A DNA stretch of 64,000 nt, from assembly GCA_031267825.1 (NCBI GenBank), contig JAIRYJ010000022.1:61875-125874 (forward strand), read 5' to 3'. Made by a program: the position numbers and the translations under genes. The number at the start of each line of letters is the position of its first letter. Position 1 is the stretch's first letter. Positions 9,479 to 20,397 of the stretch are shown in pieces. Source of the stretch: Bifidobacteriaceae bacterium (GTDB lineage: Bacteria > Actinomycetota > Actinomycetes > Actinomycetales > WQXJ01). The notes beneath the pieces are model-generated. The model worked only from the letters and a program-made list of their open reading frames with translations. It did no database searches and was not told the DNA's origin.

Positions 9479-12400
9479 TTAGCGGGTTGAAGGTTTAGAC
9501 AGTCGGCGCCGCCAGGTCAACAGGATCAGGCCAACAACCGTTGCGACAACAGCGGCCAAGGCGGCCGCGCCAACCGCCGCCGGTCCGGTTCCTCCCAAGT
9601 CTGGTGGCACATCAAAGTCATCCTCGGAGCAGCCTGGGCCGCAGGGAGTCGGCGGGATTTCGAAGCGGGCGTGGGCTTGGTCAGCGGTGACCCAGGCGAT
9701 GTTATGCGCCCAGAGGTCACCACCGGTCTTTAGCCGCATCGAGTAGGTGATGCTGGCTGACTGGTTGGCGGCCAACTCACCGCTCCAAACTAGGCGCGGT
9801 TCAGCGAACTCAACCGAGCCGAGGCTGGCTTGAGCGTCAGCTAAATAGGTGGCGTCATCCAGCACATCTGACATGTCATCTGACATCACGGCCGGATCCT
9901 GGGCGGTGTACGGCGCCCGCCCAACATTGGTCACCGTGATGGTGTACGTCACGACCGAACCGATACGTAGATTGGCGGGCAAACTGACTGACTTGCTGAC
10001 AGCTAAGACTGGGACCTCAATGACGGAATCTTCACAGTCTGGTCTGGTTCCAGTGTCCGGTGGTGTTGGCGGGGCACAAGGATCAGGCGGATCAGTACCA
10101 GGCGTCAATTGCACCCAAGCGGCGTTGCGCAGCAAGCCGTCACCGCCACGGGCTAGGCGCAGCTTGTAAGTCAGTCTGACTTCGTCACCAACGCCGAGCG
10201 GTCCACTCCAGCTAAGTAGCGGCGGGTTGTAGGTGACCTGCCCGCCAGCCCCGCCGTCTGAAACGTTAGCTAAATCGAGTGGTTCGGTGTCATCCAGTAC
10301 CCGGGCCAGCGAGTCAGCCAGAACAGCCGGTTCAGCGGCGGTGAACGGGGCCGCGCCAGTGTTGCGGGCGACCACTGTGTATGTCAGCCAGTCGCCTAGC
10401 TTGATTCCGCTGGCTGGGCTGACTGTCTTGGACACAACCTCAAGGATTGGCCGCCTAATGTCAACCAAGGCGCATGGTTCGCCGCTGACTGGGTCAACTC
10501 CGCCGACCGGTGCGCTACAGGCCGGCTCGTCAGACGGATCTGACGGGTCAGCAGGTGACCAGGCGAGGTTACGCAAGTCACCATCGCCGCCTGTTGTCAG
10601 GTCAACGCTGTAGCTCAACACCACGGTCTGGTTGGCTGGGATTGGCCCAGTCCAAGTCAGGATCGGCTCATTCCAGGTGACTAGGCCGTCGGCAGGCTGG
10701 GAGCTGATGCCAGCCCAAATACCGTCGTCAAGGATGTCGCTGAGGTCATCAACAACGGTCGCTGGAACTGTTTGCGTGAAGTCACCTTGACCGGTGTTAG
10801 ACAAGGCCAGACTGTAGGTCAGGCGGACCCCGGCTTGGAAGTGGCCAGTGGTGGGTGTTTGGCTGAAGCTCTTAGCTATCCGCAGCACAGGGATCGGGAC
10901 CTGGTCGCAGGCTAGCCAATCAGCACTGCCCGCATCCGGGTCACATTCGGGAGGGTCACCGGGCAAGTCCGGGTCAGTTGGCACCCAGACCACGTTGCTC
11001 ATCTGGCCGTCGCCACCAGCTTTGACAGTCACTGAATAGGTGATCGTGACGGTCTGGTTCGGGGCTAAGGTACCTGACCAGGACAATCGCGAACGGGTAA
11101 CATCCCAGGTCAGCGAATCGCCTGGCTGGGTTGGGCTGGTGGCCTCAGTCCCATCCCAGGTGGCGTCATCAAGCACGTTGGCTAACGAATCGATCACCAC
11201 CGCCGGATGGGCCGGGCTGTAAGCACCAGTGCCAGCGTTATGCACGGTTAGGGTGTATAAGACCTGATCACCGGGGCGCGGATAGGCGGGCGGGTCAGGG
11301 CTGCCCGGCCGGATGATAGTTGACAGTTTGCTGATGGCCAGGACTGGCGGAGTCAAGCTGACTTTGGCGCAAGCTTCCTGAGTGGTGTCATCAGAGCCGT
11401 CCGAATTAGCGTCAACACAGGACGGGGTTGGTGTGTTCGTTGGGTCACGCGGCACCCAAGCGATGTTGGTTGAATGGGTCGCGGCCATGGTGTCGTCCAG
11501 TTTGATCGTGTAGGTCAACTGGATTTGGTCGTTCGGGGCGAGCGGACCACGCCAAGCGATCCGGCCTTCCGGTACTAGCTGGTCAACTGACACCTGTCCA
11601 ACGTTGGGTGTCACTGTTGGGCCTGCCACCAGGTCTCCGGTCGCCAAGACATCTGACAGGTCATCGATCAGCCAGGCCGGATCAAATTCGGTGAAAGCTA
11701 GTTGCCCAGTGTTGACCAGAGTTAAGGTGTAGGTCACGTTGGTGCCTGGCATCGGATCAGCTGGGGAAGAGGTCTTGGTGAGCGATAAACCAGTCTTGGA
11801 GAACTCGTCAACACCGCACGGTTCGGCTGTCACCGGGTCGGTTGGTCCTTGGCTGCGGTCGCAGCCTGGTGGGTCGAAGCTTGTTTGATCGTTCGGCCGC
11901 CAGGCGACGTTACGTACCAGGCCGTCACCGCCTTGAGTTAGGACTACTTCAACGGTGATGTACATCACATCGCCGGAGGCCAGCGGCCCACGCCAGACTA
12001 GAACTGGCTCTTGGTAGCTGAGTTGGCCGGAACCGACCGGGCTGACCGTGACAGCCTCCAAACCAGCGAAGGTGGCATCATCCAGGACATCAGCCATGTA
12101 GTCGTAAACCACGGCCGGGTTGCTGGCGGTGAAGTCAAATAGTGAAGCGTTGGCTATCACCAGCGTGTACTTGACGGTGTCGCCGGGCCGCGGGTTGACG
12201 GCATCGGACGACTTATCAATTGTCAAAGTTGGCCGGGAGACTTGGTCAACCGCGCAAGGCTCACCTGAAACCGGGTCGATGCTGGTACCTGGGCCGGTGC
12301 AGGTTGGTGGCGTTGAACCCGGCCCGGCCGGATAAGCCGGGCTCCAGACAACGTTGCGTGAGACGCCGTCTCCGGCGCCGTTCAGTGTGGTTGAGAACTT

Positions 12401-15400
12401 GATCTCAACTGTTTCACCTTGGTCTAGGGCGCCTTCCCAGCGCACTGTCTGGCTGACGGGATCAAAAACTGGCGGCGCCACGGTCACCGCGTCGATCGTC
12501 GCGGTTAGGTCGTTGTTGAAGACTCCACCGTCGATCACGTCACTGATATCGTCCATCACCACGGCTGGTGAGGCTGCGGTGTAATTGGCTTGCCCCACGT
12601 TACTGGCTGTGATGGTGTAGGTCATGACGTCACCGGCGCCTAGCTGGCGGTCGTGGCCGTCGGATGTCTTAGACAGGGCGAGCAGCGGCCGGTCGACGTC
12701 AACCACAGCGCAAGGCTCACCGCTGGAAGGATCGTTCGGGCCACTGGTTTGGCCGCAGCCTGGTGGTAGCGGGTCGGATGGATTAATCGGCTGCCAGACT
12801 AGGTTTCGCAGGTGTCCGTCGCCGGTGGCTAGCCAGGTGACAGAGAAAGTCAAAGTGACTGTCTGGCTGACCGCTAGTGGTCCGCTCCAACGTAACAGTG
12901 GCGCGTTGTAGGTCAGCCGTCCAACACCGGACGGGTCAACTACCGTCGCATCGGCCAGGCCAGCGAATGTGGCGCCGTCCAAAATGTCACTTAGGTCATC
13001 GATTACCACCGCCGGATTAGCGGCGGTGAAGTTAGCTTGACCGGTGTTGGTGATGGTGATCTGGTAAACCGACTGTTTGCCGTGGCTGTAGGGGCCTTCG
13101 GTTAGTAGTTCTTTGCTGAGTGTCAGTTTGGGCAGCAAGCGGCTGTCGCTGGCGCAAACCTCACCGCTGGTCGGGTCGGTCGCGCCAGCGGCCTGATCAC
13201 AGACGGGTGGTCGTTCACTTGGGTCAAGCGGCTGCCAGACGAGGTTCTTAGCGGTGCCATCACCGGTCCCGCGAAGCTGGACTTGGTAGGTCAACTGGAC
13301 GCCTTGACCGTTCGGCACTGGGCCGGACCAGCGCAGTAGTCCGTTACTGATAGTTGGCGGGTCGCCGCGCGAGGCGGTCGGCTGGCCAACCAGGACAGCA
13401 TCATCTAACAGGCCAGACAGGTCATCTAACACAACCATCGGTTTAGCCGTGGTGAATGGCCCAGCCCCAACATTGGAGGCTTCAATCGTGTAGGTCACGA
13501 TCTGCCCGGCCACGAGTGTGCCAGTTGGCCGTGATGACTTGGTCAGCGCCATGACTGGCCCGGTCAGGTTTAGCCCGGCGCAGGTTTGAGAGGTCGCCAT
13601 CGAGGTGGTGGGTTGACCGTCAGTCGAGTTGACGCAGGGTGGGCTGGGCGGGTCCGGATCGTCCCGGTCGAGTGGCACCCATGTGACGTTACGGAACCAG
13701 CCGTCACCTTGGGCGGTTATCTTAACCCGGTAACTGAAGGTGGCGCTGGCACCGGCTTCGAGCGGTCCCTCCCAGCGCACCTTAGGTAAGTTGGTGTCCG
13801 ATGCCGTCCCATCACTTGACGTCAGCGAGCCGGCTACGTATTCGGCGTCGTTACCAGCTAACACACTGGTCAGATCGTCCCAGACGACTGCTGGGCTAGC
13901 TGATGTGAAATCGGCGGCGGAGGTGTTTTCGACTGTGATCGTGTAGGTCAATTCATCGCCAGGGGCGGCCGGTCCGGCCGGGCTGGCCGCTTTGCTGATG
14001 GTGAGCATCGCCCGGCTCAGGTTGGCCGCGGCGCATGGTTCGCCGGAGGTGGCGTCCACGCCGCCGGCTTGCCCAATTAAGACTGGCCCGGCCTGGTTGG
14101 TGGCGGCGCAGACAGGTGTCGGCGGTGGTAGCGGGCTGAATGGGTCAGCCGGTGTCCAAGCCACGTTTCTGGCTTGCGAAACAGTTGAGCCGCGTAACTG
14201 GACTGAGTAGATCAGTGTCACAGTCTGGTTGACGTCCAGCGGGCCGGCCCAGGTCAGGCGGGGAGCGATATAGGTTGGCAAGGCCGGCACCGGCCCCGCA
14301 CCGGAGTAAGTGGCGGTCGCGTCACGCAGATAGATCGCGGTTGACAGGACTTCAGTTAGGTCGTCGGCCAAGACGGCTGGGCGTTCGGCCGTGAACGGCA
14401 TTGACCCGGTGTTGGTCATGGTGACCTCGTACTGGACTATGTCGCCGGTGGAGGGTACGGCTGGGGCCGACAGTATCCGTTTGGTGATGGCGGCGTTGGT
14501 TCGGCCAGTTTCGGCGGCGGCGCAGCGTCCGGCCTGGTTTGGGTCTGGCACTTCGTCGCTGACTGGGCAGCCAGTTGGCGGGGTCAGATCATCTGGGTCA
14601 GTCGGTGACCAGGCCATGTTGTAAACCGCTCCAGTGTCGCCTTCACCGGTCAGAATGATAGAGAAAGTGATGGTCACGCCGTCACCGGCTGGTAGCGGCC
14701 CCTCCCAGGTGAGGCGCCCGCTGGCCGTCATGATGGCTGACCCGGTCGGCGTGCCTGAATCATCCACCGCCTGGACGTCAGTGTTGACAGTGGCGTTGGC
14801 CAGCACATCGGTCAGGTCATCGAATAGGACGGCTGGTGATGTTTCGGTATAACTAGCGTTGCCAATGTTGCGCAGCCGGATAGTGTATGTCAGCTTGTCG
14901 CCGACCCGTGGCGTGTCTGGGCTTTGGACTGTCTTGTCGATGTGCATTAGGGCGCGTGGCGTGGTGGTTTGGGCGCAGATTGGCGCCGCGCAACTAGCTG
15001 GTGGCCCGGTTGGATTGGGGGTGGTTGGGGTCCAGGCGGTGTTGACCAGGGAGGCTGGGCCGTCACCGGCCAGAGTCACACTGTAAGTCAAAGAACCAGA
15101 CTGGCCTTGGGCTAGTGACCCTGACCAGGTCAGCAGTTTGGCGGCCGGGTTCCAGGCTAAACCAGTCGTGGCGTCCAGACCGGCCGCCTCAACATAGGCG
15201 TCATTGTTGTAGATCACCCCGGTTCCCATGGCGGCCAGTGAATCGTAGACGCGGGCCGGGTTGGTGGCATCAAAGTTAGCTGACCCAACATTCGTGAAGC
15301 TGACGGTGTATGTCACTGTGCCGCCGGTCGCCATCGGATCAGCCGAAGGCGAAGCGGTCTTAGTTAGCTGCAACAATGGCCGGTCAAAGCCGACTATGGC

Positions 15401-18400
15401 GCAAGCTTCACCGGTGTCAGCGTCCCTGGTGCTGCCAGGCGAACATTCTGGGACGGGCGGATTGGGGTTGTATGGGTTGGCTGGTTCCCAGATGGTGTTT
15501 CCGACTGTGGCTAGGCCAACAGCGTTGAGAGTGGCGCTGTATGTCAGGGTTACGGTTTGACCAGCCAGCAGGCTGCCACGCCAGCTCAGACCGCCAGGCC
15601 TGGACTGGAACAAGCCGGAATCGGTGGCGGACGGAGACCATTGCTGAGTGAAGCCGCCCACCGGGTCCAGGCTGGCGCCTTGTAGTAGCTGGCTCAGATC
15701 ATCGCGCAGCACCAGCGGAACCGCCGCGGTGTAATCAACCGTGCCGCTGTTGACAGCTGTGACCGTGTAGACGGCTTTACCTCCAGCCACGGCTGAGCCG
15801 ACCGGATCACCCGTCTGGTCAAGGAAGGAGACAGCTTTGGTTAGTTCAACTGTCCGGGTGGGGGAGTCTGTCCGGGAGCACGGTTCGCCGGTTACCGGGT
15901 CAACACCGCCGTCTGGCGGGTTACAAGCTGGTGTGACGGGTGGGCCAGCCGGGTCAGCCGGCTGCCAGGCGACGTTCACCAGGTTGGAGGTGCCGCATTG
16001 TTTGGCTTCGATTTGGTAAGTGATGGTGGTTGAGGTACCAGCCGCCAGTTCGCCGCTCCAGCTTAGGACCGGCAATCCGATGTCCGATGCCGTCCCACTA
16101 GCCGCGTTGAGCGAGCCGGCTATGTAGTCGCCACAGCCGGGTATGACCCCAGTTAGGTCATCTCTTAGCTCGGCTGGGTTGGTGGCTGTGAAATTGGCCG
16201 TTGAAACGTTGGTGACGGTCACGGTGTAGGTGATCGGATCACCGGCGACGGTCGCACCGCTCAAGTCGGATGATTTGTTGATCCGCAGCACCGGGAAGAC
16301 TTGATCGGCCCGCGAGCAGGGATCACCAGTTGCTGGGTCAAGTCCGTCAAGGCTGTTGAGGCAGGTTGGCGGATCCTGTCCGGGAGTGCCGGAAGGTTCC
16401 CAGGCGATATTGGAGATCTGTCCGTCCCCAGCGGAATTGAGTTTGACGGTGTATTCGATGACAGTTTCCTGGCCGGCTGTCAGCGGCGCCTGGTAGGTCA
16501 AGAGGTTTAGTGGGCTGCCTTGGAGCGTCAGGTTCCCGACCGGTCCGGAAACTACCTGCGGTGGGCTTGTCATGGTGGCGTTAGCCAAAGTGTCGGCTAG
16601 TGAATCAACTAGCAGGGCTGGGCGGGCCGAACTGTAATCGGTGTTGGAATCGTTACGCAGAGCGATCCTGAAGGTGATGTCCTGTCCAACCAGTGCGTTA
16701 GTTGGGGTGGCTGTCTTGGTGATGGTCAACCTGGGCAAACCGAAGTCAACTCGGGCGCACGGTTCGCCGGTGACTGGATCGGCGCCGGCCATTGTTGGGT
16801 TGGTGCAGGTGGGCGGTGTTGGTGAGGTCCGGCTGGTTGGCGCCCAGGCTGTGTCACTGACTTGGCCGTCACCGCCGTGCCGCAAGGTGACGTCGTAACT
16901 GATGGTGACGCTGGCGTTAACCGCTAAAACACCACTCCAGGTGATGTTCTGTGTGGTGGGGCTATAGGTTGGGGCGTTACCTTGGCTGGCGGCCAGGTTA
17001 GCCGGAGTTGACGAATCATCTAGCGTGCCCGCTATGTTGTCGCGCACCAGGGCGGGCCCAGCGGTGGTGAAAGCCCGAGTACCAATGTTGGTGGCGGTGA
17101 CGGTGTAATGGATCGAATCACCGGCCCGGGCGTCATCGGCTGGGCTGGCGGCCACTTTGGTGATAGCTAGCAGTGGCCGTGTCAGGTTAGCGGCGGCACA
17201 AACCTCTAGGGTGTCTGGATCATCTGGTGTGCCAGTCGGCTGGTCACAGTCTGGCGGTTCAGTCAAACTGGTGCGCGGTACCCAAACCACGTTACGCGAA
17301 CTGGCCGCCCCGGAGGCCAACAAGGTGACGGAATAGGTGATGGTGACAGACTTGCCGACCCCGAGCGGACCACTCCATTTGAGGAAACCGTCAGCCGCGT
17401 CAACTACCGGACTGGGTCCTTGTGAGGCGGTGGCGTCATTGTTGTAGACCGCGCCGGTCAAAATGTCACTCAGGTCATCCCAGATTGGTACCGGATTAGT
17501 GTCGGTGTAATCGGCTTGGCCCGTGTTGGCGCCAGTGATGGTGTAAGTCACCCGGGTGCCGGGGATCGGCCCGAGGGCCGGATCGGTGCTGACTGTTTTG
17601 GACAAGGTGAGCAAAGGACGGCGGTGGGTCACCTCGGCGCAGGGTTCCTCGGTGTCCAGGTCACGGCCGGAGGCCTGGTCGCATTGGCTTGGTGTGACCG
17701 GTGGCGCATCCCCCGGTCCGGGCGGGTTTTGGCCGCGCGGCGCCCAGGCGGTGTTACCGAAAACACCGTTGCCCTGGCCCTGAATTGTCAGGGAATAAGT
17801 GATGATGACGGTTTTCCCTTGGGCCAGTGGGCCAATCCAGTAAACCCGGCCGGTGCCAGAGTTCCAGGTTGGTGTAGCCACCGGGTTACCGTCGATCGTG
17901 GCTTGCAGTGAACCAAGTATTGGCTGTGTACCGTCGAGTACGTCAGAAATGTCATCAGCCAGGAACAGTGGGCGCGAGGTCGAGAAATCGGCCGCGCCAG
18001 TGTTAGTGGCGGTGACTGTGTATGAAACTGTGCCGCCCGGGACTGGCGGGTCGGGGTTAGCTGTCATTGATTTGGTTATGGCCACTTTGGGCTGGCCAGA
18101 CTGGCTGACCACGCAAGTCTCATCGCTTAGCGGATCGGGGTTTGACTGGCAGGTGGGCGTGTCTGGGTCCGGATCGTCTGGATCGGCCGGCACCCAGGCG
18201 ACGTTCCGAATGACGCCGTCACCGATTGAACGGAGCCGCACCGAATAGGTTAAAGTCACGCTCTGATGGGACGCGAGGGCTCCACTCCAACGCAACCGGC
18301 CGGCATCGTACTCGAAGGACCAAGGCAGTGACGCCGAAGCGTCAGCCAGGTAGTCGGCGTCATCCAAAACTCCTGCCAGGTCATCCATGACGACCGCTGG

Positions 18401-20368
18401 AAGGGCCTGTGTGAAGTTACCTTCACCATCATTGGTGGCGGTGATCTGGTAGGTCACAACGGTGCCTGCCCGGTTGCCGGTTGGGTCGCTTGAGGTGCGG
18501 GTCTTAGCCAAAGTCAGATGCGGCTCGTCGAACCCGGAGATGGCGCAAGGTTCATCGGTTACCGGGTCGCGGCCTGATGTGCCGTTGATTTCACAAGTGA
18601 TGGACTCTTTGATCAGCGGGTTGTTGACCCAGGCGACGTTATTGAGTGAACTGTTGCCGCTAGCACCAGCCATGACAGAGTAGGTCAAGCTGATTGAGCC
18701 GCCGGGCGGCGGAGTTGGCCCGGTCCAAGTCAGTTCTTGGGCCGTTGGATCAAACTGGAAAGCTCCTGGTGGGTTGGATGTGTCCGCCGGGCTGTCAGTT
18801 ATGAAGGTGGCGTCATCGAGGACATCAGATAGATCGTCCCGCACTGTGATGGTTCGCGGTGTGGTTGATGAGCCATCACCGACTGGTGTTGAAACCACAA
18901 TGGTGTACGTCACGACGCGTCCCGCCCGGACGTCAGTCGCGCCGTCGGATGTCTTGGTGATGGTGTACGGGTCAAGCTGGAAATCAACTGAGTGGTCCTC
19001 TAGTTCGCCGTTGATCGCTAAGCCGATCGGTTCACGGTCAACCCGTTCATCAGTTGTAATGCCGATCCGCACCATCGTCAGGTGGTCGGCCGGTGTTGGT
19101 TGGGCATCATCTGGTACGTTCCAGGCGAGCGACAAGGTCCGTTCTTCACCCAGGTCCGCGCCGCATGGAATTGGTCTGGCCGTGACCGGCTGGCCAGGGC
19201 TAGCTGGCACTGGTCCGCTCAGCTCATAGGAATCGAATTGGCTGTTCTCATTGAAATCGATCCAGCCGTAAACTCCGCCCGGCCCGGCGCAGACCAGGTT
19301 ATCTATCACCACGGTGCCGCCGCGGTAGCCGGTAATGGAGGCGGGTATTTCCAGGTCCTCATCATTTTCGGCGGCGTTCAAATCGTCACCGGTGGCTTTA
19401 AGCGAGAAGGGTGGCGCCGGTTCACCGTCAGTTCGGTGACCGAGGCGGACTCCAGGCTGGTTGACATCACCCAACTGGGCCATTTCGAAGACGTTAGTTG
19501 TGGTGTTGCGGGCCAGTGCGCCGCCGCTCCAAGTTGGGAAACCAAAGACACCGGCCGCGCCGTAAATGTCTGGCGCGTCACCAAAGTCAACATAGCTGAC
19601 CACACCAAGGGCGACAGCCGAGTTACCTTCACCGTATAGCTGAACGTGCGCGCCGTGGGCGCCATCCATGAATGCCACGGCGGTTGGGCTGCCCTGGGGG
19701 CTGCATTGGGCGCCATCGGAATTTAGGCGCAAAGTGTTGTCACCTGAGACGGTGGCTATTGAGTTGGTTTTGCAGTTCTCGCCACGGTACCGGTCAATGA
19801 TCCGCCAGGTGGCTTCTTGGAAAGGTCTGGCCTGAACATATTCGACGCCCCGGTTCGCGGGAGGGGTGCCGTTGGAAGATTCGGCGTCCGCCACAACTAG
19901 TCCTGGAATCTCGACCGGGACTCCATCAACTGTCATTTCACAATCGAAGTCAAACCAGACGGTCTCATTTGACACCCGGTTGGCCAGGCCAATGAACATG
20001 GTGTTTTCTTGGTCTACTTGACCTGAGTTGTAGAGATCATCAAGCGAGTCGCCGCCGTAGGAGCCAGGTTTCTTGGATCTCAGGCCGCCAGTCGGGTTGA
20101 CGTTACCCCCGATGTTGCTGATAGTGCAGGCCGTCAGGATGGTGGTCCCAGCGATCACCCGGGGCTGGCTTTGATAACGGCCCGGTTGGATAATGGCTTC
20201 GGTGTCCGAACCCCATTCGAACCAGTCAATCAGTGACCGGAAGCGGCCAGCTCCACCAGAGGCGAACACCGCCTCGGCTGGGTTGTCTTGAACCACGATC
20301 CCGCCGACCAACGCGAGACTGATGGCCGCGGCGATGGCAGCGGCCCGCCGCAATGTCCGGCGGTTCAC
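9479..20368 (-). CDS. Giant DUF11-repeat cell-surface protein (about 3,629 aa)
   Basis: Secreted adhesin-like protein. In order: a signal peptide (RRTLRR, hydrophobic core, cleavage near NPAEA-VF); an N-terminal domain starting ASGGAGRFRSLIDWFEWG that resembles CshA non-repeat domain 2; a GEVED domain (VYGWIDFNENSQFD ... NGELEDHSVDF); 21 DUF11 repeats of about 145 aa; and a C-terminal membrane helix with an RRRLSKPSTR tail. Each repeat opens with a xxTKxxx...GxxVxYTIxxxN pattern and ends NVAW...PPxC...GxDPxTGEPCA, giving a conserved Cys pair. LGGTG precedes the helix where LPXTG would be expected. GTG 20368 is chosen because GGGAGA lies 5 nt upstream and the signal peptide then starts normally; an in-frame GTG at 20428 would add 20 residues read through a C11 tract. 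Confidence 0.9.
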   Translation of the reverse strand: MNRRTLRRAAAIAAAISLALVGGIVVQDNPAEAVFASGGAGRFRSLIDWFEWGSDTEAIIQPGRYQSQPRVIAGTTILTACTISNIGGNVNPTGGLRSKKPGSYGGDSLDDLYNSGQVDQENTMFIGLANRVSNETVWFDFDCEMTVDGVPVEIPGLVVADAESSNGTPPANRGVEYVQARPFQEATWRIIDRYRGENCKTNSIATVSGDNTLRLNSDGAQCSPQGSPTAVAFMDGAHGAHVQLYGEGNSAVALGVVSYVDFGDAPDIYGAAGVFGFPTWSGGALARNTTTNVFEMAQLGDVNQPGVRLGHRTDGEPAPPFSLKATGDDLNAAENDEDLEIPASITGYRGGTVVIDNLVCAGPGGVYGWIDFNENSQFDSYELSGPVPASPGQPVTARPIPCGADLGEERTLSLAWNVPDDAQPTPADHLTMVRIGITTDERVDREPIGLAINGELEDHSVDFQLDPYTITKTSDGATDVRAGRVVTYTIVVSTPVGDGSSTTPRTITVRDDLSDVLDDATFITDSPADTSNPPGAFQFDPTAQELTWTGPTPPPGGSISLTYSVMAGASGNSSLNNVAWVNNPLIKESITCEINGTSGRDPVTDEPCAISGFDEPHLTLAKTRTSSDPTGNRAGTVVTYQITATNDGEGNFTQALPAVVMDDLAGVLDDADYLADASASLPWSFEYDAGRLRWSGALASHQSVTLTYSVRLRSIGDGVIRNVAWVPADPDDPDPDTPTCQSNPDPLSDETCVVSQSGQPKVAITKSMTANPDPPVPGGTVSYTVTATNTGAADFSTSRPLFLADDISDVLDGTQPILGSLQATIDGNPVATPTWNSGTGRVYWIGPLAQGKTVIITYSLTIQGQGNGVFGNTAWAPRGQNPPGPGDAPPVTPSQCDQASGRDLDTEEPCAEVTHRRPLLTLSKTVSTDPALGPIPGTRVTYTITGANTGQADYTDTNPVPIWDDLSDILTGAVYNNDATASQGPSPVVDAADGFLKWSGPLGVGKSVTITYSVTLLASGAASSRNVVWVPRTSLTEPPDCDQPTGTPDDPDTLEVCAAANLTRPLLAITKVAASPADDARAGDSIHYTVTATNIGTRAFTTAGPALVRDNIAGTLDDSSTPANLAASQGNAPTYSPTTQNITWSGVLAVNASVTISYDVTLRHGGDGQVSDTAWAPTSRTSPTPPTCTNPTMAGADPVTGEPCARVDFGLPRLTITKTATPTNALVGQDITFRIALRNDSNTDYSSARPALLVDSLADTLANATMTSPPQVVSGPVGNLTLQGSPLNLLTYQAPLTAGQETVIEYTVKLNSAGDGQISNIAWEPSGTPGQDPPTCLNSLDGLDPATGDPCSRADQVFPVLRINKSSDLSGATVAGDPITYTVTVTNVSTANFTATNPAELRDDLTGVIPGCGDYIAGSLNAASGTASDIGLPVLSWSGELAAGTSTTITYQIEAKQCGTSNLVNVAWQPADPAGPPVTPACNPPDGGVDPVTGEPCSRTDSPTRTVELTKAVSFLDQTGDPVGSAVAGGKAVYTVTAVNSGTVDYTAAVPLVLRDDLSQLLQGASLDPVGGFTQQWSPSATDSGLFQSRPGGLSWRGSLLAGQTVTLTYSATLNAVGLATVGNTIWEPANPYNPNPPVPECSPGSTRDADTGEACAIVGFDRPLLQLTKTASPSADPMATGGTVTYTVSFTNVGSANFDATNPARVYDSLAAMGTGVIYNNDAYVEAAGLDATTGLAWNPAAKLLTWSGSLAQGQSGSLTYSVTLAGDGPASLVNTAWTPTTPNPTGPPASCAAPICAQTTTPRALMHIDKTVQSPDTPRVGDKLTYTIRLRNIGNASYTETSPAVLFDDLTDVLANATVNTDVQAVDDSGTPTGSAIMTASGRLTWEGPLPAGDGVTITFSIILTGEGDTGAVYNMAWSPTDPDDLTPPTGCPVSDEVPDPNQAGRCAAAETGRTNAAITKRILSAPAVPSTGDIVQYEVTMTNTGSMPFTAERPAVLADDLTEVLSTAIYLRDATATYSGAGPVPALPTYIAPRLTWAGPLDVNQTVTLIYSVQLRGSTVSQARNVAWTPADPFSPLPPPTPVCAATNQAGPVLIGQAGGVDATSGEPCAAANLSRAMLTISKAASPAGPAAPGDELTYTITVENTSAADFTSASPAVVWDDLTSVLAGNDAEYVAGSLTSSDGTASDTNLPKVRWEGPLEAGASATFSYRVKITAQGDGWFRNVTWVPLDRDDPDPPSPPCVNSTDGQPTTSMATSQTCAGLNLTGPVMALTKSSRPTGTLVAGQIVTYTIEASNVGAGPFTTAKPMVVLDDLSGLLDDAVLVGQPTASRGDPPTISNGLLRWSGPVPNGQGVQLTYQVQLRGTGDGTAKNLVWQPLDPSERPPVCDQAAGATDPTSGEVCASDSRLLPKLTLSKELLTEGPYSHGKQSVYQITITNTGQANFTAANPAVVIDDLSDILDGATFAGLADATVVDPSGVGRLTYNAPLLRWSGPLAVSQTVTLTFSVTWLATGDGHLRNLVWQPINPSDPLPPGCGQTSGPNDPSSGEPCAVVDVDRPLLALSKTSDGHDRQLGAGDVMTYTITASNVGQANYTAASPAVVMDDISDVIDGGVFNNDLTATIDAVTVAPPVFDPVSQTVRWEGALDQGETVEIKFSTTLNGAGDGVSRNVVWSPAYPAGPGSTPPTCTGPGTSIDPVSGEPCAVDQVSRPTLTIDKSSDAVNPRPGDTVKYTLVIANASLFDFTASNPAVVYDYMADVLDDATFAGLEAVTVSPVGSGQLSYQEPVLVWRGPLASGDVMYITVEVVLTQGGDGLVRNVAWRPNDQTSFDPPGCDRSQGPTDPVTAEPCGVDEFSKTGLSLTKTSSPADPMPGTNVTYTLTLVNTGQLAFTEFDPAWLIDDLSDVLATGDLVAGPTVTPNVGQVSVDQLVPEGRIAWRGPLAPNDQIQLTYTIKLDDTMAATHSTNIAWVPRDPTNTPTPSCVDANSDGSDDTTQEACAKVSLTPPVLAISKLSTIIRPGSPDPPAYPRPGDQVLYTLTVHNAGTGAYSPAHPAVVIDSLANVLDDATWDGTEATSPTQPGDSLTWDVTRSRLSWSGTLAPNQTVTITYSVTVKAGGDGQMSNVVWVPTDPDLPGDPPECDPDAGSADWLACDQVPIPVLRIAKSFSQTPTTGHFQAGVRLTYSLALSNTGQGDFTQTVPATVVDDLSDILDDGIWAGISSQPADGLVTWNEPILTWTGPIPANQTVVLSYSVDLTTGGDGDLRNLAWSPADPSDPSDEPACSAPVGGVDPVSGEPCALVDIRRPILEVVSKTVSPASGIKLGDWLTYTVVARNTGAAPFTAAEPAVLADSLARVLDDTEPLDLANVSDGGAGGQVTYNPPLLSWSGPLGVGDEVRLTYKLRLARGGDGLLRNAAWVQLTPGTDPPDPCAPPTPPDTGTRPDCEDSVIEVPVLAVSKSVSLPANLRIGSVVTYTITVTNVGRAPYTAQDPAVMSDDMSDVLDDATYLADAQASLGSVEFAEPRLVWSGELAANQSASITYSMRLKTGGDLWAHNIAWVTADQAHARFEIPPTPCGPGCSEDDFDVPPDLGGTGPAAVGAAALAAVVATVVGLILLTWRRRLSKPSTR

Positions 20369-20397
20369 TTTGCTCTCCCGTTTAGGCGCGTCATTTC

